Part shown: piece after piece, positions 42,233 to 50,139 of the stretch
Position numbering within the stretch: the first letter of the stretch is position 1
Layout: each line of letters begins with the position of its first letter
Assembly (NCBI RefSeq): GCF_000373625.1
Contig: NZ_KB891994.1
Location: 682,001 to 746,000 of the forward strand
Direction: 5' to 3'
DNA: 64,000 nt
DNA from: Streptomyces sp. LaPpAH-108
Lineage (GTDB): Bacteria; Actinomycetota; Actinomycetes; Streptomycetales; Streptomycetaceae
Program-made: the position numbers and the translations under genes
The notes under the pieces: generated by a model
Database searches by the model: none
Told to the model about the DNA's origin: nothing
What the model saw: the letters and a program-made list of their open reading frames with translations, nothing else

Positions 42233-43630
42233 TCAAGGGTTCCGCGCCACCGTGACCGTCACCCGCAGGCCCCCCGGCTCGTGGTGCCCGTAGCCGATGC
42301 CGCCCCCCGCCGCCGCCAGCAGGGCGCGGCTGATGGAGAGGCCGAGGCCGGAGCCCTTGACGTTCTGGTGCCGGCCGCTGCGCCAGAAGCGGTCGCCCAC
42401 GCGCGCCAGTTCGTCCTCGGTGAGGCCGGGCCCGGTGTCGGTGACGACGACGGTCGAGAAGTCGCCGCCGGAGGAGACGGTGACCCGCACCTCGCCGTCC
42501 TCGGGGGTGAACTTCACGGCGTTGTCGATCACCGCGTCCAGCGCGCTGGACAGGGCGATCGGGTCGGTCCAGGCGGTGGTGGGCGGGCACTCGCCGGTCA
42601 GCCGTACGCCCTTGGCGCGGGCGGTCGGGGTCCAGGCCGCGACCCGTTCGTCGGCCAGGGCGCCGATGTCGGTCAGCCGGAGGTCGGCCTCGGCGTGCTC
42701 GGCGAGCGCCAGGTCGAGCAGGTCGTCGAGGACCTGGGCGAGCCGTTTGCCCTCGGTGCGCACGGAGGCGATCTCCTCGTTGTCCTCGGGGAGTTCGAGG
42801 GCGAGGAGTTCGATGCGCAGCAGCAGGGCCGCGAGCGGGTTGCGCAGTTGGTGGGAGGCGTCGGCGACGAAGGCGCGCTGCTGTTCCAGGACGTCCTCGA
42901 CGTTGTCCGCCATCTCGTTGAACGAGCGCGCCAGACGCCGTAGTTCAGGCGGCCCTCCGGCGGCGGCGACGCGGGACTTCAGGCGCCCGGTGGCGATGTC
43001 GTGGGTGGTGGCGTCCAGGACGCGGACAGGTCTGAGCACCCAGCCGGTCAGGCGCAGCGCGGCCCCGACGGCGAGGAGCATCGCGGCGGCCTCCCCGGCC
43101 CCGATGAGCAGCCAGCCGCGCACGGTGCGCGCCCGCATCTGGTCGGTGGGCGAGTCGGTGACCACGACGGCCACGACGTCACCGTCCCGGATGACCGGTG
43201 AGGCCACGACCAGGCGGCTGTGCTGCCATGGCCAGACCTGACCGGGGTCGTGGCTGCGCCTGCTGAGCAGCGCCTCGTCGAAGGCGGCGCCCAGCTCGCC
43301 CGCTCGCGGTATCCGCCAGTGGGCCGGGGCGCTGCCCATGGCCGTACGACTGCGGTAGAAGACACCGGCCCGGATGTCGTAGACGTCGTAGTAGCTGTCC
43401 AGTTCGCGCTGAAGCGTCTCCAGGCGCTCGTCGGGCACCGCGGGGCGGTTGCCCTTGGGCGCGTCGGTGACGAACTGGGCGAGCGCGGCGAAGCGCGCGG
43501 TGTCGTCGATGCGGTCGACGACCACCTTCTGCTGCTCGGCCGCGGCCAGGCTGACGGCGAGCGGCACGCCGAGGGAGAGCAGGACGGCCGCCATCAGGAC
43601 GATGAGCAGCGGCAGCAGGCGGGTGCGCAC
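42233..43630 (-). CDS. gluK: Sensor histidine kinase GluK
   Basis: 465 residues from GTG 43630, 9 bp after the response-regulator stop. Two membrane helices (LLPLLIVLMAAVLLSLGVPL and LLIGAGEAAAMLLAVGAALR) enclose an extracytoplasmic sensor of ~150 residues. A HAMP segment leads to the H box FVADASHQLRNPLAALLLR, the N box DAVIDNAVKFT, G1 VVVTDTGPGL and G2 GSGLGLSISRALL. Position next to gluABCD and a TAXI protein matches the GluR-GluK glutamate-sensing system reported in S. coelicolor. It phosphorylates GluR. Symbol assigned by synteny and recollection, not by alignment. Confidence 0.88.
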   Translation of the reverse strand: MRTRLLPLLIVLMAAVLLSLGVPLAVSLAAAEQQKVVVDRIDDTARFAALAQFVTDAPKGNRPAVPDERLETLQRELDSYYDVYDIRAGVFYRSRTAMGSAPAHWRIPRAGELGAAFDEALLSRRSHDPGQVWPWQHSRLVVASPVIRDGDVVAVVVTDSPTDQMRARTVRGWLLIGAGEAAAMLLAVGAALRLTGWVLRPVRVLDATTHDIATGRLKSRVAAAGGPPELRRLARSFNEMADNVEDVLEQQRAFVADASHQLRNPLAALLLRIELLALELPEDNEEIASVRTEGKRLAQVLDDLLDLALAEHAEADLRLTDIGALADERVAAWTPTARAKGVRLTGECPPTTAWTDPIALSSALDAVIDNAVKFTPEDGEVRVTVSSGGDFSTVVVTDTGPGLTEDELARVGDRFWRSGRHQNVKGSGLGLSISRALLAAAGGGIGYGHHEPGGLRVTVTVARNP

Positions 43631-43639
43631 CCCTGCCCG

Positions 43640-44329
43640 CTATCCGGCCGGGGCGACGAGCCGGTAGCCGACGCCCCGCACGGTCTCGATCAGCGCGGGC
43701 AGCCGGAGCTTGGAGCGCAGGGAGGCCACATGGACCTCCAGCGTGCGGCCGGTGCCCTCCCAACTGGTGCGCCAGACCTCGCTGATGATCTGCTCCCGCC
43801 GGAACACCACGCCGGGGCGCTGCGCGAGCAGGGCGAGCAGGTCGAACTCCTTGCGGGTGAGCTGGACGGCCGCGCCGCCGACGCTGACCTGCCGGGTGGG
43901 CAGTTCGATGCGGACCGGACCAAGGAGCAGGGCGGTGCTCTCGGCGCCGGTCGCGGGGTCCTCCTGGACGGTGCGGCGGCTGACGGCGTGGATGCGGGCG
44001 AGCAGTTCGCCGGTGTCGTAGGGCTTCACCACGTAGTCGTCGGCGCCGAGGTTGAGCCCGTGGATGCGGGAGCGCACGTCGGAGCGGGCGGTGACCATGA
44101 TGACCGGGGTGGCGGTGAGCTTGCGGATCTTGCCGCAGACCTCGTATCCGTCCTGGTCGGGCAGGCCCAGGTCGAGCAGGACCACGCCGAAGCACTCGCT
44201 GTCGGGGACGAGTGACCGAAGAGCCTCCTCGCCGCTGCGCGCGTGGGTGATGTGGAAGCCGTGCCGGGTGAGGACGGCGGACAGGGCTGCGGCGACGTGG
44301 TCGTCGTCCTCGACGAGCAGCAGTCTCAT
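43640..44329 (-). CDS. gluR: OmpR-family response regulator GluR
   Basis: 229 residues from ATG 44329 with GGAGGGGG 4-11 bp upstream. Receiver domain MRLLLVEDDDHVAAALSAVL with the phospho-acceptor Asp in VVLLDLGLPDQDGYEV, Thr in VIMVTARSD and Lys in DDYVVKPYD. The DNA-binding winged helix runs from LTRKEFDLLALLAQRPGVVF to VRGVGYRLVAP. It lies divergent to gluA with 293 bp between, the expected place for it to activate glutamate uptake genes. Confidence 0.9.
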   Translation of the reverse strand: MRLLLVEDDDHVAAALSAVLTRHGFHITHARSGEEALRSLVPDSECFGVVLLDLGLPDQDGYEVCGKIRKLTATPVIMVTARSDVRSRIHGLNLGADDYVVKPYDTGELLARIHAVSRRTVQEDPATGAESTALLLGPVRIELPTRQVSVGGAAVQLTRKEFDLLALLAQRPGVVFRREQIISEVWRTSWEGTGRTLEVHVASLRSKLRLPALIETVRGVGYRLVAPAG

Positions 44330-44511
44330 CCGGCCCCCTCCGGTTCGGTGTGTGTACGGCCATGGTTCGCGCACGGTTGTCACGCGGTGCACGCACGCGT
44401 GCACCATGGCAGTGATGCCGATGGACAAGGACGGCGTCAAGAGCGATCGGGTCGCCCACTGCTTCCGTTATCCGGCCGATATTCACACTGAGGGCAAGTG
44501 CTACGACACGT

Positions 44512-44529
44512 ATCCGATTGCTATCGGAT
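44512..44529. promoter_or_regulatory. Palindrome in the gluR-gluA intergenic region, candidate operator
   Basis: ATCCGA-ttgcta-TCGGAT, a perfect 6 bp inverted repeat with a 6 nt spacer, about 95 bp upstream of gluA and 185 bp upstream of gluR. GluR is reported to bind this intergenic region in S. coelicolor, but I cannot confirm that this is its site; OmpR-type regulators more often use direct repeats. The rest of the 293 bp region shows no gene. Confidence 0.4.
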
Positions 44530-44622
44530 CGTGATGCTCAGATTCACCTCAGATGTGATGACGCTGGTCGCCGTGGCTCACTAAGGTCCTCCGGAAACCG
44601 AGTGGGACGGAGCCCGAGAGCG

Positions 44623-45399
44623 ATGACCGAAGTATCGGTGGCCAAGGAGGACGCGGCCGCCACTGACGAACTGGTCGTCCTGAAGAGCGTCAACAAGCAC
44701 TTCGGCGCGTTGCACGTGCTCCAGGACATCGACCTGACGATCGCCCGCGGCGAGGTAGTCGTGGTCATCGGACCCTCCGGGTCCGGCAAGTCGACGCTGT
44801 GCCGCACCATCAACCGCCTGGAGACGACCGACTCCGGCACGATCACGATCGACGGCAAGCCGCTGCCCCAGGAGGGCAGGGCGCTGGCCCGGCTGCGGGC
44901 GGACGTCGGGATGGTGTTCCAGTCCTTCAACCTCTTCGCGCACAAGACCGTGCTCGAGAACGTGATGCTGGGCCAGATGAAGGTCCGCAAGGCGGACCGC
45001 AAGCAGGCCGAGGAGAAGGCCCGCGCCCTGCTCGACCGGGTCGGCGTGGGCACCCAGGCCGACAAGTACCCCGCGCAGCTGTCCGGTGGTCAGCAGCAGC
45101 GGGTCGCCATCGCGCGCGCCCTGGCAATGGACCCGAAGGTGATGCTCTTCGACGAGCCGACCTCGGCCCTGGACCCCGAGATGATCAACGAGGTCCTGGA
45201 GGTCATGCAGCAGCTGGCCCGCGAGGGCATGACCATGATCGTGGTCACCCACGAGATGGGCTTCGCGCGCTCGGCCGCGAACCGCGTGGTCTTCATGGCC
45301 GACGGCCGCATCGTCGAGCAGGCGGCACCCGAGCAGTTCTTCAGCAATCCGCGCAGCGACCGGGCCAAGGACTTCCTGTCGAAGATCCTGCACCACTGA
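44623..45399 (+). CDS. gluA: Glutamate ABC transporter ATP-binding protein
   Basis: 258 residues from ATG 44623. Walker A VVVIGPSGSGKSTLCRTINR, Q-loop VGMVFQSFNLFAHKTVLENV, signature LSGGQQQRVAIARAL, Walker B KVMLFDEPTSALDPEM and switch VVTHEMGFARSA are complete. This is the polar amino acid uptake (GlnQ/GlnP-type) subfamily. First gene of gluABCD; a hairpin between gluA and gluB (45426-45454) probably tunes relative expression. Confidence 0.96.
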   Translation: MTEVSVAKEDAAATDELVVLKSVNKHFGALHVLQDIDLTIARGEVVVVIGPSGSGKSTLCRTINRLETTDSGTITIDGKPLPQEGRALARLRADVGMVFQSFNLFAHKTVLENVMLGQMKVRKADRKQAEEKARALLDRVGVGTQADKYPAQLSGGQQQRVAIARALAMDPKVMLFDEPTSALDPEMINEVLEVMQQLAREGMTMIVVTHEMGFARSAANRVVFMADGRIVEQAAPEQFFSNPRSDRAKDFLSKILHH

Positions 45400-45425
45400 A
45401 CCGACCGGACGCACCACTGATCGCC

Positions 45426-45454
45426 CGGGCGGCTCACGGCACTTGAGCCGCCCG
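45426..45454 (+). terminator. Hairpin between gluA and gluB
   Basis: Perfect 11 bp stem cgggcggctca / tgagccgcccg (45426-45436 with 45444-45454), 7 nt loop, 27 bp after the gluA stop. May act as a partial terminator or processing/stability element within the operon. Confidence 0.6.
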
Positions 45455-45520
45455 CCGGGCCGCTCGCGCCCGCAAGGACCTCGTTCTCCCCTCTCCCGCA
45501 TCACGCAAAGGATGTCCACC

Positions 45521-46363
45521 ATGAAGCTCCGCAAGGTCACCGCCGCCTCGGCCGTCGTGCTCGCTCTCGCCGTGACCGCCACCGCGTGCGGCGGCGACAA
45601 GAAGGACGACGCCGGTTCCTCGGGCAGCGGCGGCGACAAGATCAAGATCGGCATCAAGTACGACCAGCCCGGTCTCGGTCTGAAGCAGCCCGACGGCTCC
45701 TTCTCCGGTTTCGACGTGGACGTGGCCACGTACGTCGCCAAGCAGCTCGGCTACAAGCCGGGCCAGATCGAGTGGGTGGAGACCAAGAGCGCCGACCGCG
45801 AGAACGCGCTCCAGCGCGGTGACGTCAAGTTCATCGTGGCCAGCTACTCCATCACGGACGAGCGCAAGCAGAAGGTGGACTTCGCCGGTCCGTACCTGCT
45901 GGCCCACCAGGACCTCCTGGTGAAGAAGGACTCGAAGGTCACCAAGGGCACGGACCTCAACGGCAAGAAGCTGTGTTCCGTGACCGGTTCGACCTCGGCG
46001 CAGAACGTCCAGAAGTCGATCGCGCCGAAGGCCAACCTGCGCAACCTGCCCGGCTACTCCGAGTGCCTCGCCGGTCTGCAGAGCGGCTCCGTGGACGCGC
46101 TGACCACGGACGACTCGATCCTCGCGGGCTACGCCGCGCAGGACAAGTACAAGGGCCAGTTCAAGCTCGCCGGGCTCAAGCTCAGCAACGAGAACTACGG
46201 CATCGGCGTCAAGAAGGGCGACTCCGCGACCGTCGACAAGATCAACAAGGCCCTGGAGCAGATGGTCTCCGACAAGTCCTGGGACAAGGCCGTGGAGAAG
46301 AACTTCGGCCCGGCCGACTACAAGAACGAGCCCGCCCCGAAGATCGGCCAGATCGTCAAGTAG
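45521..46363 (+). CDS. gluB: Glutamate-binding lipoprotein of the ABC transporter
   Basis: 280 residues; ATG 45521 (AAAGGA 7 bp upstream) is preferred over ATG 45512. Signal peptide with lipobox VTATAC, lipidated Cys near residue 23. Mature sequence KIKIGIKYDQPGLGLKQPDG, FSGFDVDVATYVAKQLGYKP, ENALQRGDVKFIVASYSITD and KLCSVTGSTSAQNVQK is a family 3 periplasmic-binding fold for glutamate or aspartate. Lys-rich linker KKDDAGSSGSGGDK after the Cys. Hairpins on both sides suggest its mRNA is made or kept in excess over the permease genes. Confidence 0.95.
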   Translation: MKLRKVTAASAVVLALAVTATACGGDKKDDAGSSGSGGDKIKIGIKYDQPGLGLKQPDGSFSGFDVDVATYVAKQLGYKPGQIEWVETKSADRENALQRGDVKFIVASYSITDERKQKVDFAGPYLLAHQDLLVKKDSKVTKGTDLNGKKLCSVTGSTSAQNVQKSIAPKANLRNLPGYSECLAGLQSGSVDALTTDDSILAGYAAQDKYKGQFKLAGLKLSNENYGIGVKKGDSATVDKINKALEQMVSDKSWDKAVEKNFGPADYKNEPAPKIGQIVK

Positions 46364-46411
46364 GCCCGTCGCCGCGGACGCGAGGACCGGACAGGCCCCG
46401 CACGGTCCCAC

Positions 46412-46455
46412 GGCCCGCGCCACCGTCCACCGCTTCCCGGACGGCGGCGCGGGCC
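46412..46455 (+). terminator. Hairpin between gluB and gluC
   Basis: Stem ggcccgcgcc-ccgtcc / ggacgg-ggcgcgggcc (46412-46428 with 46439-46455, one A/C mismatch), 10 nt loop, in the 132 bp gap after gluB. Fits a REP-like stabiliser or partial terminator that lets the binding protein outnumber the permeases. Confidence 0.6.
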
Positions 46456-46495
46456 GGCCCACCCCTACGCCACACACCCGGAAGCGCGGGAGAAC

Positions 46496-47161
46496 GTGTT
46501 CGACTTTCTTGAAGGCTACGACGTCCTGGGGGCGTTCTGGACGACGGTGCAGCTCACCGTCTTCTCCGGCGTCGGCTCCCTCGTCTGGGGCATCCTGCTG
46601 GCCGCCATGCGGGTCAGCCCTGTCCCCCTCATGCGCGGCTTCGGCACCGCCTACGTCAACATCGTCCGGAACATCCCGCTGACGATCATCATCCTCTTCA
46701 CCTCGCTCGGCCTCGCCGACATCTTCGGCGTCACCATGGGCACCGAGGACTTCAAGATCCAGGGCTTCCGGCTGGCCGTGCTCGGTCTGACCGCCTACAC
46801 CGCGGCGTTCGTCTGCGAGGCGATCCGCTCGGGCATCAACACCGTCCCGGTCGGCCAGGCCGAGGCGGCCCGCGCCATCGGGCTGAGCTTCACCCAGACC
46901 CTGCGGATCATCGTGCTCCCGCAGGCGTTCCGGTCGGTGATCGGCCCGCTGGCCAACGTGCTGATCGCCCTCACCAAGAACACCACGGTCGCGGCAGCCA
47001 TCGGCGTCGCCGAGGCCGCCACCCTCATGAAGACGATGATCGAGAACGAGGCGCAGACGCTGGCCATCGGTGCCGTCTTCGCCCTCGGTTTCGTGGTACT
47101 GACCCTGCCCACCGGCCTGTTCCTCGGCTGGCTCGGCAAGCGACTGGCGGTGAAGCGATGA
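46496..47161 (+). CDS. gluC: Glutamate ABC transporter permease
   Basis: 221 residues from GTG 46496 (GGGAGAAC upstream). HisMQ-type inner-membrane permease with ~5 helices (FWTTVQLTVFSGVGSLVWGI and following). The EAA loop, which contacts GluA, is AEAARAIGLSFTQTLRIIVL then PQAFRSVIGP. Its stop overlaps the gluD start as ATGA, so the two permeases are translationally coupled and should form a heterodimer. Confidence 0.95.
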   Translation: MFDFLEGYDVLGAFWTTVQLTVFSGVGSLVWGILLAAMRVSPVPLMRGFGTAYVNIVRNIPLTIIILFTSLGLADIFGVTMGTEDFKIQGFRLAVLGLTAYTAAFVCEAIRSGINTVPVGQAEAARAIGLSFTQTLRIIVLPQAFRSVIGPLANVLIALTKNTTVAAAIGVAEAATLMKTMIENEAQTLAIGAVFALGFVVLTLPTGLFLGWLGKRLAVKR

Positions 47162-48042
47162 GTTCCGTCCTCTTCGACACGCCCGGCCCGCGCGCCAAGG
47201 TGCGCAATGTGGTCCTCTCCGTCCTGTTCTTCGTATTCCTCGGGCTGCTGGCCTGGTGGGTCGTGGCCAAGATGGACGACAAGGGCCAGCTGAAGTGGAG
47301 CCTGTGGGAGCCCTTCACCACCTCCCAGGCGTGGACGACCTATCTGCTGCCGGGGCTGGGCAGCACCCTCGAAGCGGCGGCGCTGTCCATGGTCATCGCG
47401 CTGCCCCTGGGCGCGGTGCTCGGCATAGCCCGCATGTCGGACCACCGCTGGGTGCGCGTACCCGCCGGTGTGATCGTGGAGTTCTTCCGGGCGATCCCGG
47501 TACTGCTCCTGATGCTGTTCGCCAACGAGCTGTACGTCCGCTCCACCGACATCGCGAGCGACGAGCGCCCGCTGTACGCCGTCGTCACCGGCCTGGTGCT
47601 CTACAACGCCTCGGTGCTCGCCGAGGTCGTCCGGGCCGGCATCCTCGCCCTGCCGAAGGGCCAGACGGAGGCGGCGTACGCCATCGGGCTGCGCAAGGGC
47701 CAGACCATGGCGGGCATCCTGCTGCCGCAGGCCGTCACCGTGATGCTCCCGGCCATCGTGAGCCAGCTCGTGGTCATCGTGAAGGACACCGCGCTCGGTG
47801 GCGTCATGCTCCAGTTCGCGGAACTCCTCAGCGCGCGCAGCACGCTCGCGGCGAACTACGCGAACGTCATCCAGAGCTTCGTCGTGGTGGCGATCATCTA
47901 CATCGTCCTCAACTTCGTGCTCACCTCCTTCGCCTCCTGGCTGGAGCGCCGGCTGCGGCGCAGCAAGCGCGGCACGGGCACCGTGCTCGCCAAGGAGACG
48001 GTCGACGACCTCAACGCGGGGGACGCGGGCGTCCCCGCCTGA
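47158..48042 (+). CDS. gluD: Glutamate ABC transporter permease
   Basis: 294 residues from ATG 47158. Longer N-terminus than GluC, with an extra helix (VVLSVLFFVFLGLLAWWVVA) and a short extracytoplasmic segment before the HisMQ core (LLPGLGSTLEAAALSMVIAL). EAA loop TEAAYAIGLRKGQTMAGILL then PQAVTVMLPA. Basic C-terminal tail RRLRRSKRG. Last gene of gluABCD, followed by a perfect 16 bp hairpin. Confidence 0.95.
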   Translation: MSSVLFDTPGPRAKVRNVVLSVLFFVFLGLLAWWVVAKMDDKGQLKWSLWEPFTTSQAWTTYLLPGLGSTLEAAALSMVIALPLGAVLGIARMSDHRWVRVPAGVIVEFFRAIPVLLLMLFANELYVRSTDIASDERPLYAVVTGLVLYNASVLAEVVRAGILALPKGQTEAAYAIGLRKGQTMAGILLPQAVTVMLPAIVSQLVVIVKDTALGGVMLQFAELLSARSTLAANYANVIQSFVVVAIIYIVLNFVLTSFASWLERRLRRSKRGTGTVLAKETVDDLNAGDAGVPA

Positions 48043-48064
48043 CCTGGCGTCACTTGCGTTTCAC

Positions 48065-48100
48065 GGGCGGGGCGGTGACGGACACGTCACCGCCCCGCCC
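48065..48100 (+). terminator. Terminator of the gluABCD operon
   Basis: Perfect 16 bp stem gggcggggcggtgacg / cgtcaccgccccgccc (48065-48080 with 48085-48100), GACA loop, followed by CGTT. 22 bp after the gluD stop. Confidence 0.88.
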
Positions 48101-48275
48101 CGTTGCGGACACGCCGCCGTTGCCCGATCCTTGAGGGTGTGATCGCCACGGGCCCCGGTCACTTGACGCATACTCTGCCAATGGGTTGCATACGTTCTGT
48201 GATCGTGCACCCCGCTTCACCTTCCTGTTCGTCCGAGTCCGTCAGGGCACCGCTGTGGGCAGGGGGCGTCGCGTC

Positions 48276-49892
48276 GTGGACCCGGTGATCGTCGTCGGAG
48301 CGGGGCCCGTGGGGCTCACGCTCGCCCTGGCGCTGGCCCGCCAGGAGGTGCCGTCCGTCGTCCTGGACGAGGGTCCGGGCGCGGACGAACCCCGCCTCGC
48401 GCGCACCGTCGTCCTGCGCGAGGACACGGCCGCGCTGCTGGAGCGGCTGACCGCGATGCCCGCCGGTGTGCTCGGGGCCAGGTGGTCCGGCTGGCGCTCG
48501 ATGCGCCGTCGGCAGGTGGTGGGCGAGACCGACTTCGAGCGGGACGACCCCGCGCCGCTGCACATCGCCCAGCACGTCCTCACCGGCGCCCTGCGGGCCG
48601 CTGCCGCCGCCGAGCCGCTGGTCCGGGTGGCGGTCGGCAGCCGTCTCGACTCCCTGGAGCAGGAGCGCTCCGGTGTCACCGCGCACACCCGTGGCCCCGA
48701 CGGCACGTGGTGGCGCGGCAGTTATCTGGTCGGCTGCGACGGCCCGCGCTCCACGGTCCGCAAGCTCCAGGACATCCGCTTCCCCGGCCGTACGGCGGTG
48801 GAGCGGCACGCGGTCGCCGCGCTGCGCGTCGAACTCCCCTGGGAGGGGCGCGCGTTGCTGCACCGCACGCCCCCGTGGCGCACCTCGGGGCCGCCCTGCT
48901 CGGAGATCACGGCCCGCCCGCTGCCCGACAACGTGTGGCGCCTGGACTGGCTGCTGCCCCCGGGCAAGGAACTGGTCACGCCCGATCTGCTGGTGACCCG
49001 CGTCCGCGAGACCCTGGCGGGCTGGACCAGTGGCGTCCCGGCGTACGACCTGCTCGACACCGGCGTCCACACCGTGCACCACCGGCTGGCCCGGCGGTGG
49101 CGCGCGGGCCGGGTCTTCCTCGCCGGGGACGCCGCCCATCTGCTCGGCGCGCTCGGCACCCAGGGCCTGGACGAGGGGCTGCGGGACGCCGACAACCTCG
49201 CCTGGAAACTGGCCGTCGCCTGGCACCACGGCCCGCACGAGGCGCTGCTCGACAGCTACCAGACCGAACGGCGCGCGGTGGTCGCCGCCCGGCTGCGCGC
49301 CGCCGACCAGCTGCTTCCGGTTCTGCGCGGCGGGGGCGGGCTGCGCGCCTACGTGCCCGGCGCCACCCGTGGCCAGGACGCGCTGCTGGCCGACGGCCAT
49401 TTGGGGAGCGGCGCGCTCGGCGAGCCGGGGGCGTACACCACGTCGCCGCTCGCGCCCCGGTATCTGGAGGGCGAGATCCCGGTCGGCACCGAGCCCGGCG
49501 CCCCGGTCGCCGATGTGCGGGTCACGGCGGAGGACGGGTCGTTCGTCCGGCTGCGCGACCGGCTCGGCCGGGGTGCGCTGCTGGTCGTCCTGATCGCTCC
49601 GGGCACGGGTGTGTGGGACCGCAAGCACTGGATGTCGGCCGGGGTGATGCCCCGCCTCGCGGCTGCCGTGACCGCGCTGCCGCACCGGGCCGAACTGCTC
49701 GTCGCCGAGGAGTACCCGGGCGCGCCCGCGCACAGCGTGCTGCTCGTCCGTCCGGACGGCCATCTGGTCACCGCGCTGAGCGGGGTCCGCCCCGCCGACC
49801 TGTACGCGGCGGCGGAGGCCACGCTCGGGGGTGCCGAGCGGCCGGAGGACGCGGTGAAGGAGGAGGCGCAGGCGGGTTCCGCCGCGCGCTGA
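48276..49892 (+). CDS. FAD-dependent aromatic monooxygenase (PHBH fold)
   Basis: 538 residues from GTG 48276 (AGGGGG ~9 bp upstream); a longer frame with ATG 48186 is possible but starts inside the promoter area. FAD motifs: VVGAGPVGLTLALALARQEV at the N-terminus, DG motif VGCDGPRSTVRK and GD motif VFLAGDAAHLLGALGTQGLD then EGLRDADNLAWKLA. A C-terminal thioredoxin-like domain (~430-530) is typical of the polyketide and phenol hydroxylase branch. It probably hydroxylates an aromatic substrate with NAD(P)H; substrate unknown and no pathway genes adjoin it. Single gene between the glu operon terminator and the cysteine dioxygenase unit. Confidence 0.9.
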   Translation: MDPVIVVGAGPVGLTLALALARQEVPSVVLDEGPGADEPRLARTVVLREDTAALLERLTAMPAGVLGARWSGWRSMRRRQVVGETDFERDDPAPLHIAQHVLTGALRAAAAAEPLVRVAVGSRLDSLEQERSGVTAHTRGPDGTWWRGSYLVGCDGPRSTVRKLQDIRFPGRTAVERHAVAALRVELPWEGRALLHRTPPWRTSGPPCSEITARPLPDNVWRLDWLLPPGKELVTPDLLVTRVRETLAGWTSGVPAYDLLDTGVHTVHHRLARRWRAGRVFLAGDAAHLLGALGTQGLDEGLRDADNLAWKLAVAWHHGPHEALLDSYQTERRAVVAARLRAADQLLPVLRGGGGLRAYVPGATRGQDALLADGHLGSGALGEPGAYTTSPLAPRYLEGEIPVGTEPGAPVADVRVTAEDGSFVRLRDRLGRGALLVVLIAPGTGVWDRKHWMSAGVMPRLAAAVTALPHRAELLVAEEYPGAPAHSVLLVRPDGHLVTALSGVRPADLYAAAEATLGGAERPEDAVKEEAQAGSAAR

Positions 49893-49952
49893 CCGTGCGC
49901 CGGAGTGCTCCTGCGGCACGTCCTTCTGCCCTGTCCACATGGTGACCATGGA

Positions 49953-49982
49953 TTGATTCGGGGCGTGGCCGCGTGCTGTACT
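49953..49982 (+). promoter_or_regulatory. Promoter of the leader peptide / cysteine dioxygenase unit
   Basis: TTGATT (49953-49958), 18 bp spacer, TGTACT (49977-49982). The -10 ends 7 bp before the leader ATG at 49990, so transcription would begin at or next to the A of ATG: a leaderless transcript. Inferred from sequence alone. Confidence 0.6.
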
Positions 49983-49989
49983 CCGCATC

Positions 49990-50076
49990 ATGACCGACAC
50001 CTGTGTGCGCCTGTGGCGGAGGGTCCATATGGACCTCGTCCGCTACGCGGGCTGCATGTGTCGTCCGTCCTGCTGA
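49990..50076 (+). CDS. Cys-containing leader peptide upstream of cysteine dioxygenase
   Basis: 28-residue frame starting MTDTCVRLWRRVHMDLVRYA and ending GCMCRPSC with stop TGA. Cysteines lie at positions 5, 22, 24 and 28, with Cys as the last residue. The H-x-D-L-V-R core resembles the short 'putative leader peptides' of Streptomyces found before sulfur metabolism genes. It has no Shine-Dalgarno and lies 7 bp after a -10, so it is probably leaderless. Ribosome stalling at the Cys codons when Cys-tRNA is scarce could control the downstream genes, whose start is 63 bp further on with a hairpin between. Too short for homology proof. Confidence 0.7.
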   Translation: MTDTCVRLWRRVHMDLVRYAGCMCRPSC

Positions 50077-50096
50077 ATTCGCATCCCCCTTTTCTC

Positions 50097-50116
50097 CGGG
50101 CGCCGTCGTGCGCCCG
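50097..50116 (+). promoter_or_regulatory. Hairpin between leader peptide and cysteine dioxygenase start
   Basis: CGGGCGC (50097-50103) pairs with GCGCCCG (50110-50116) around a 6 nt loop, 23 bp upstream of the dioxygenase GTG. The preceding ccccttttctc may be single-stranded. A second small fold (gttcg-gc-gaac) overlaps its 3' side and could be mutually exclusive. Candidate attenuator or ribosome-site occluder. Confidence 0.5.
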
Positions 50117-50139
50117 TTCGGCGAACCCTTCTCAGGACG

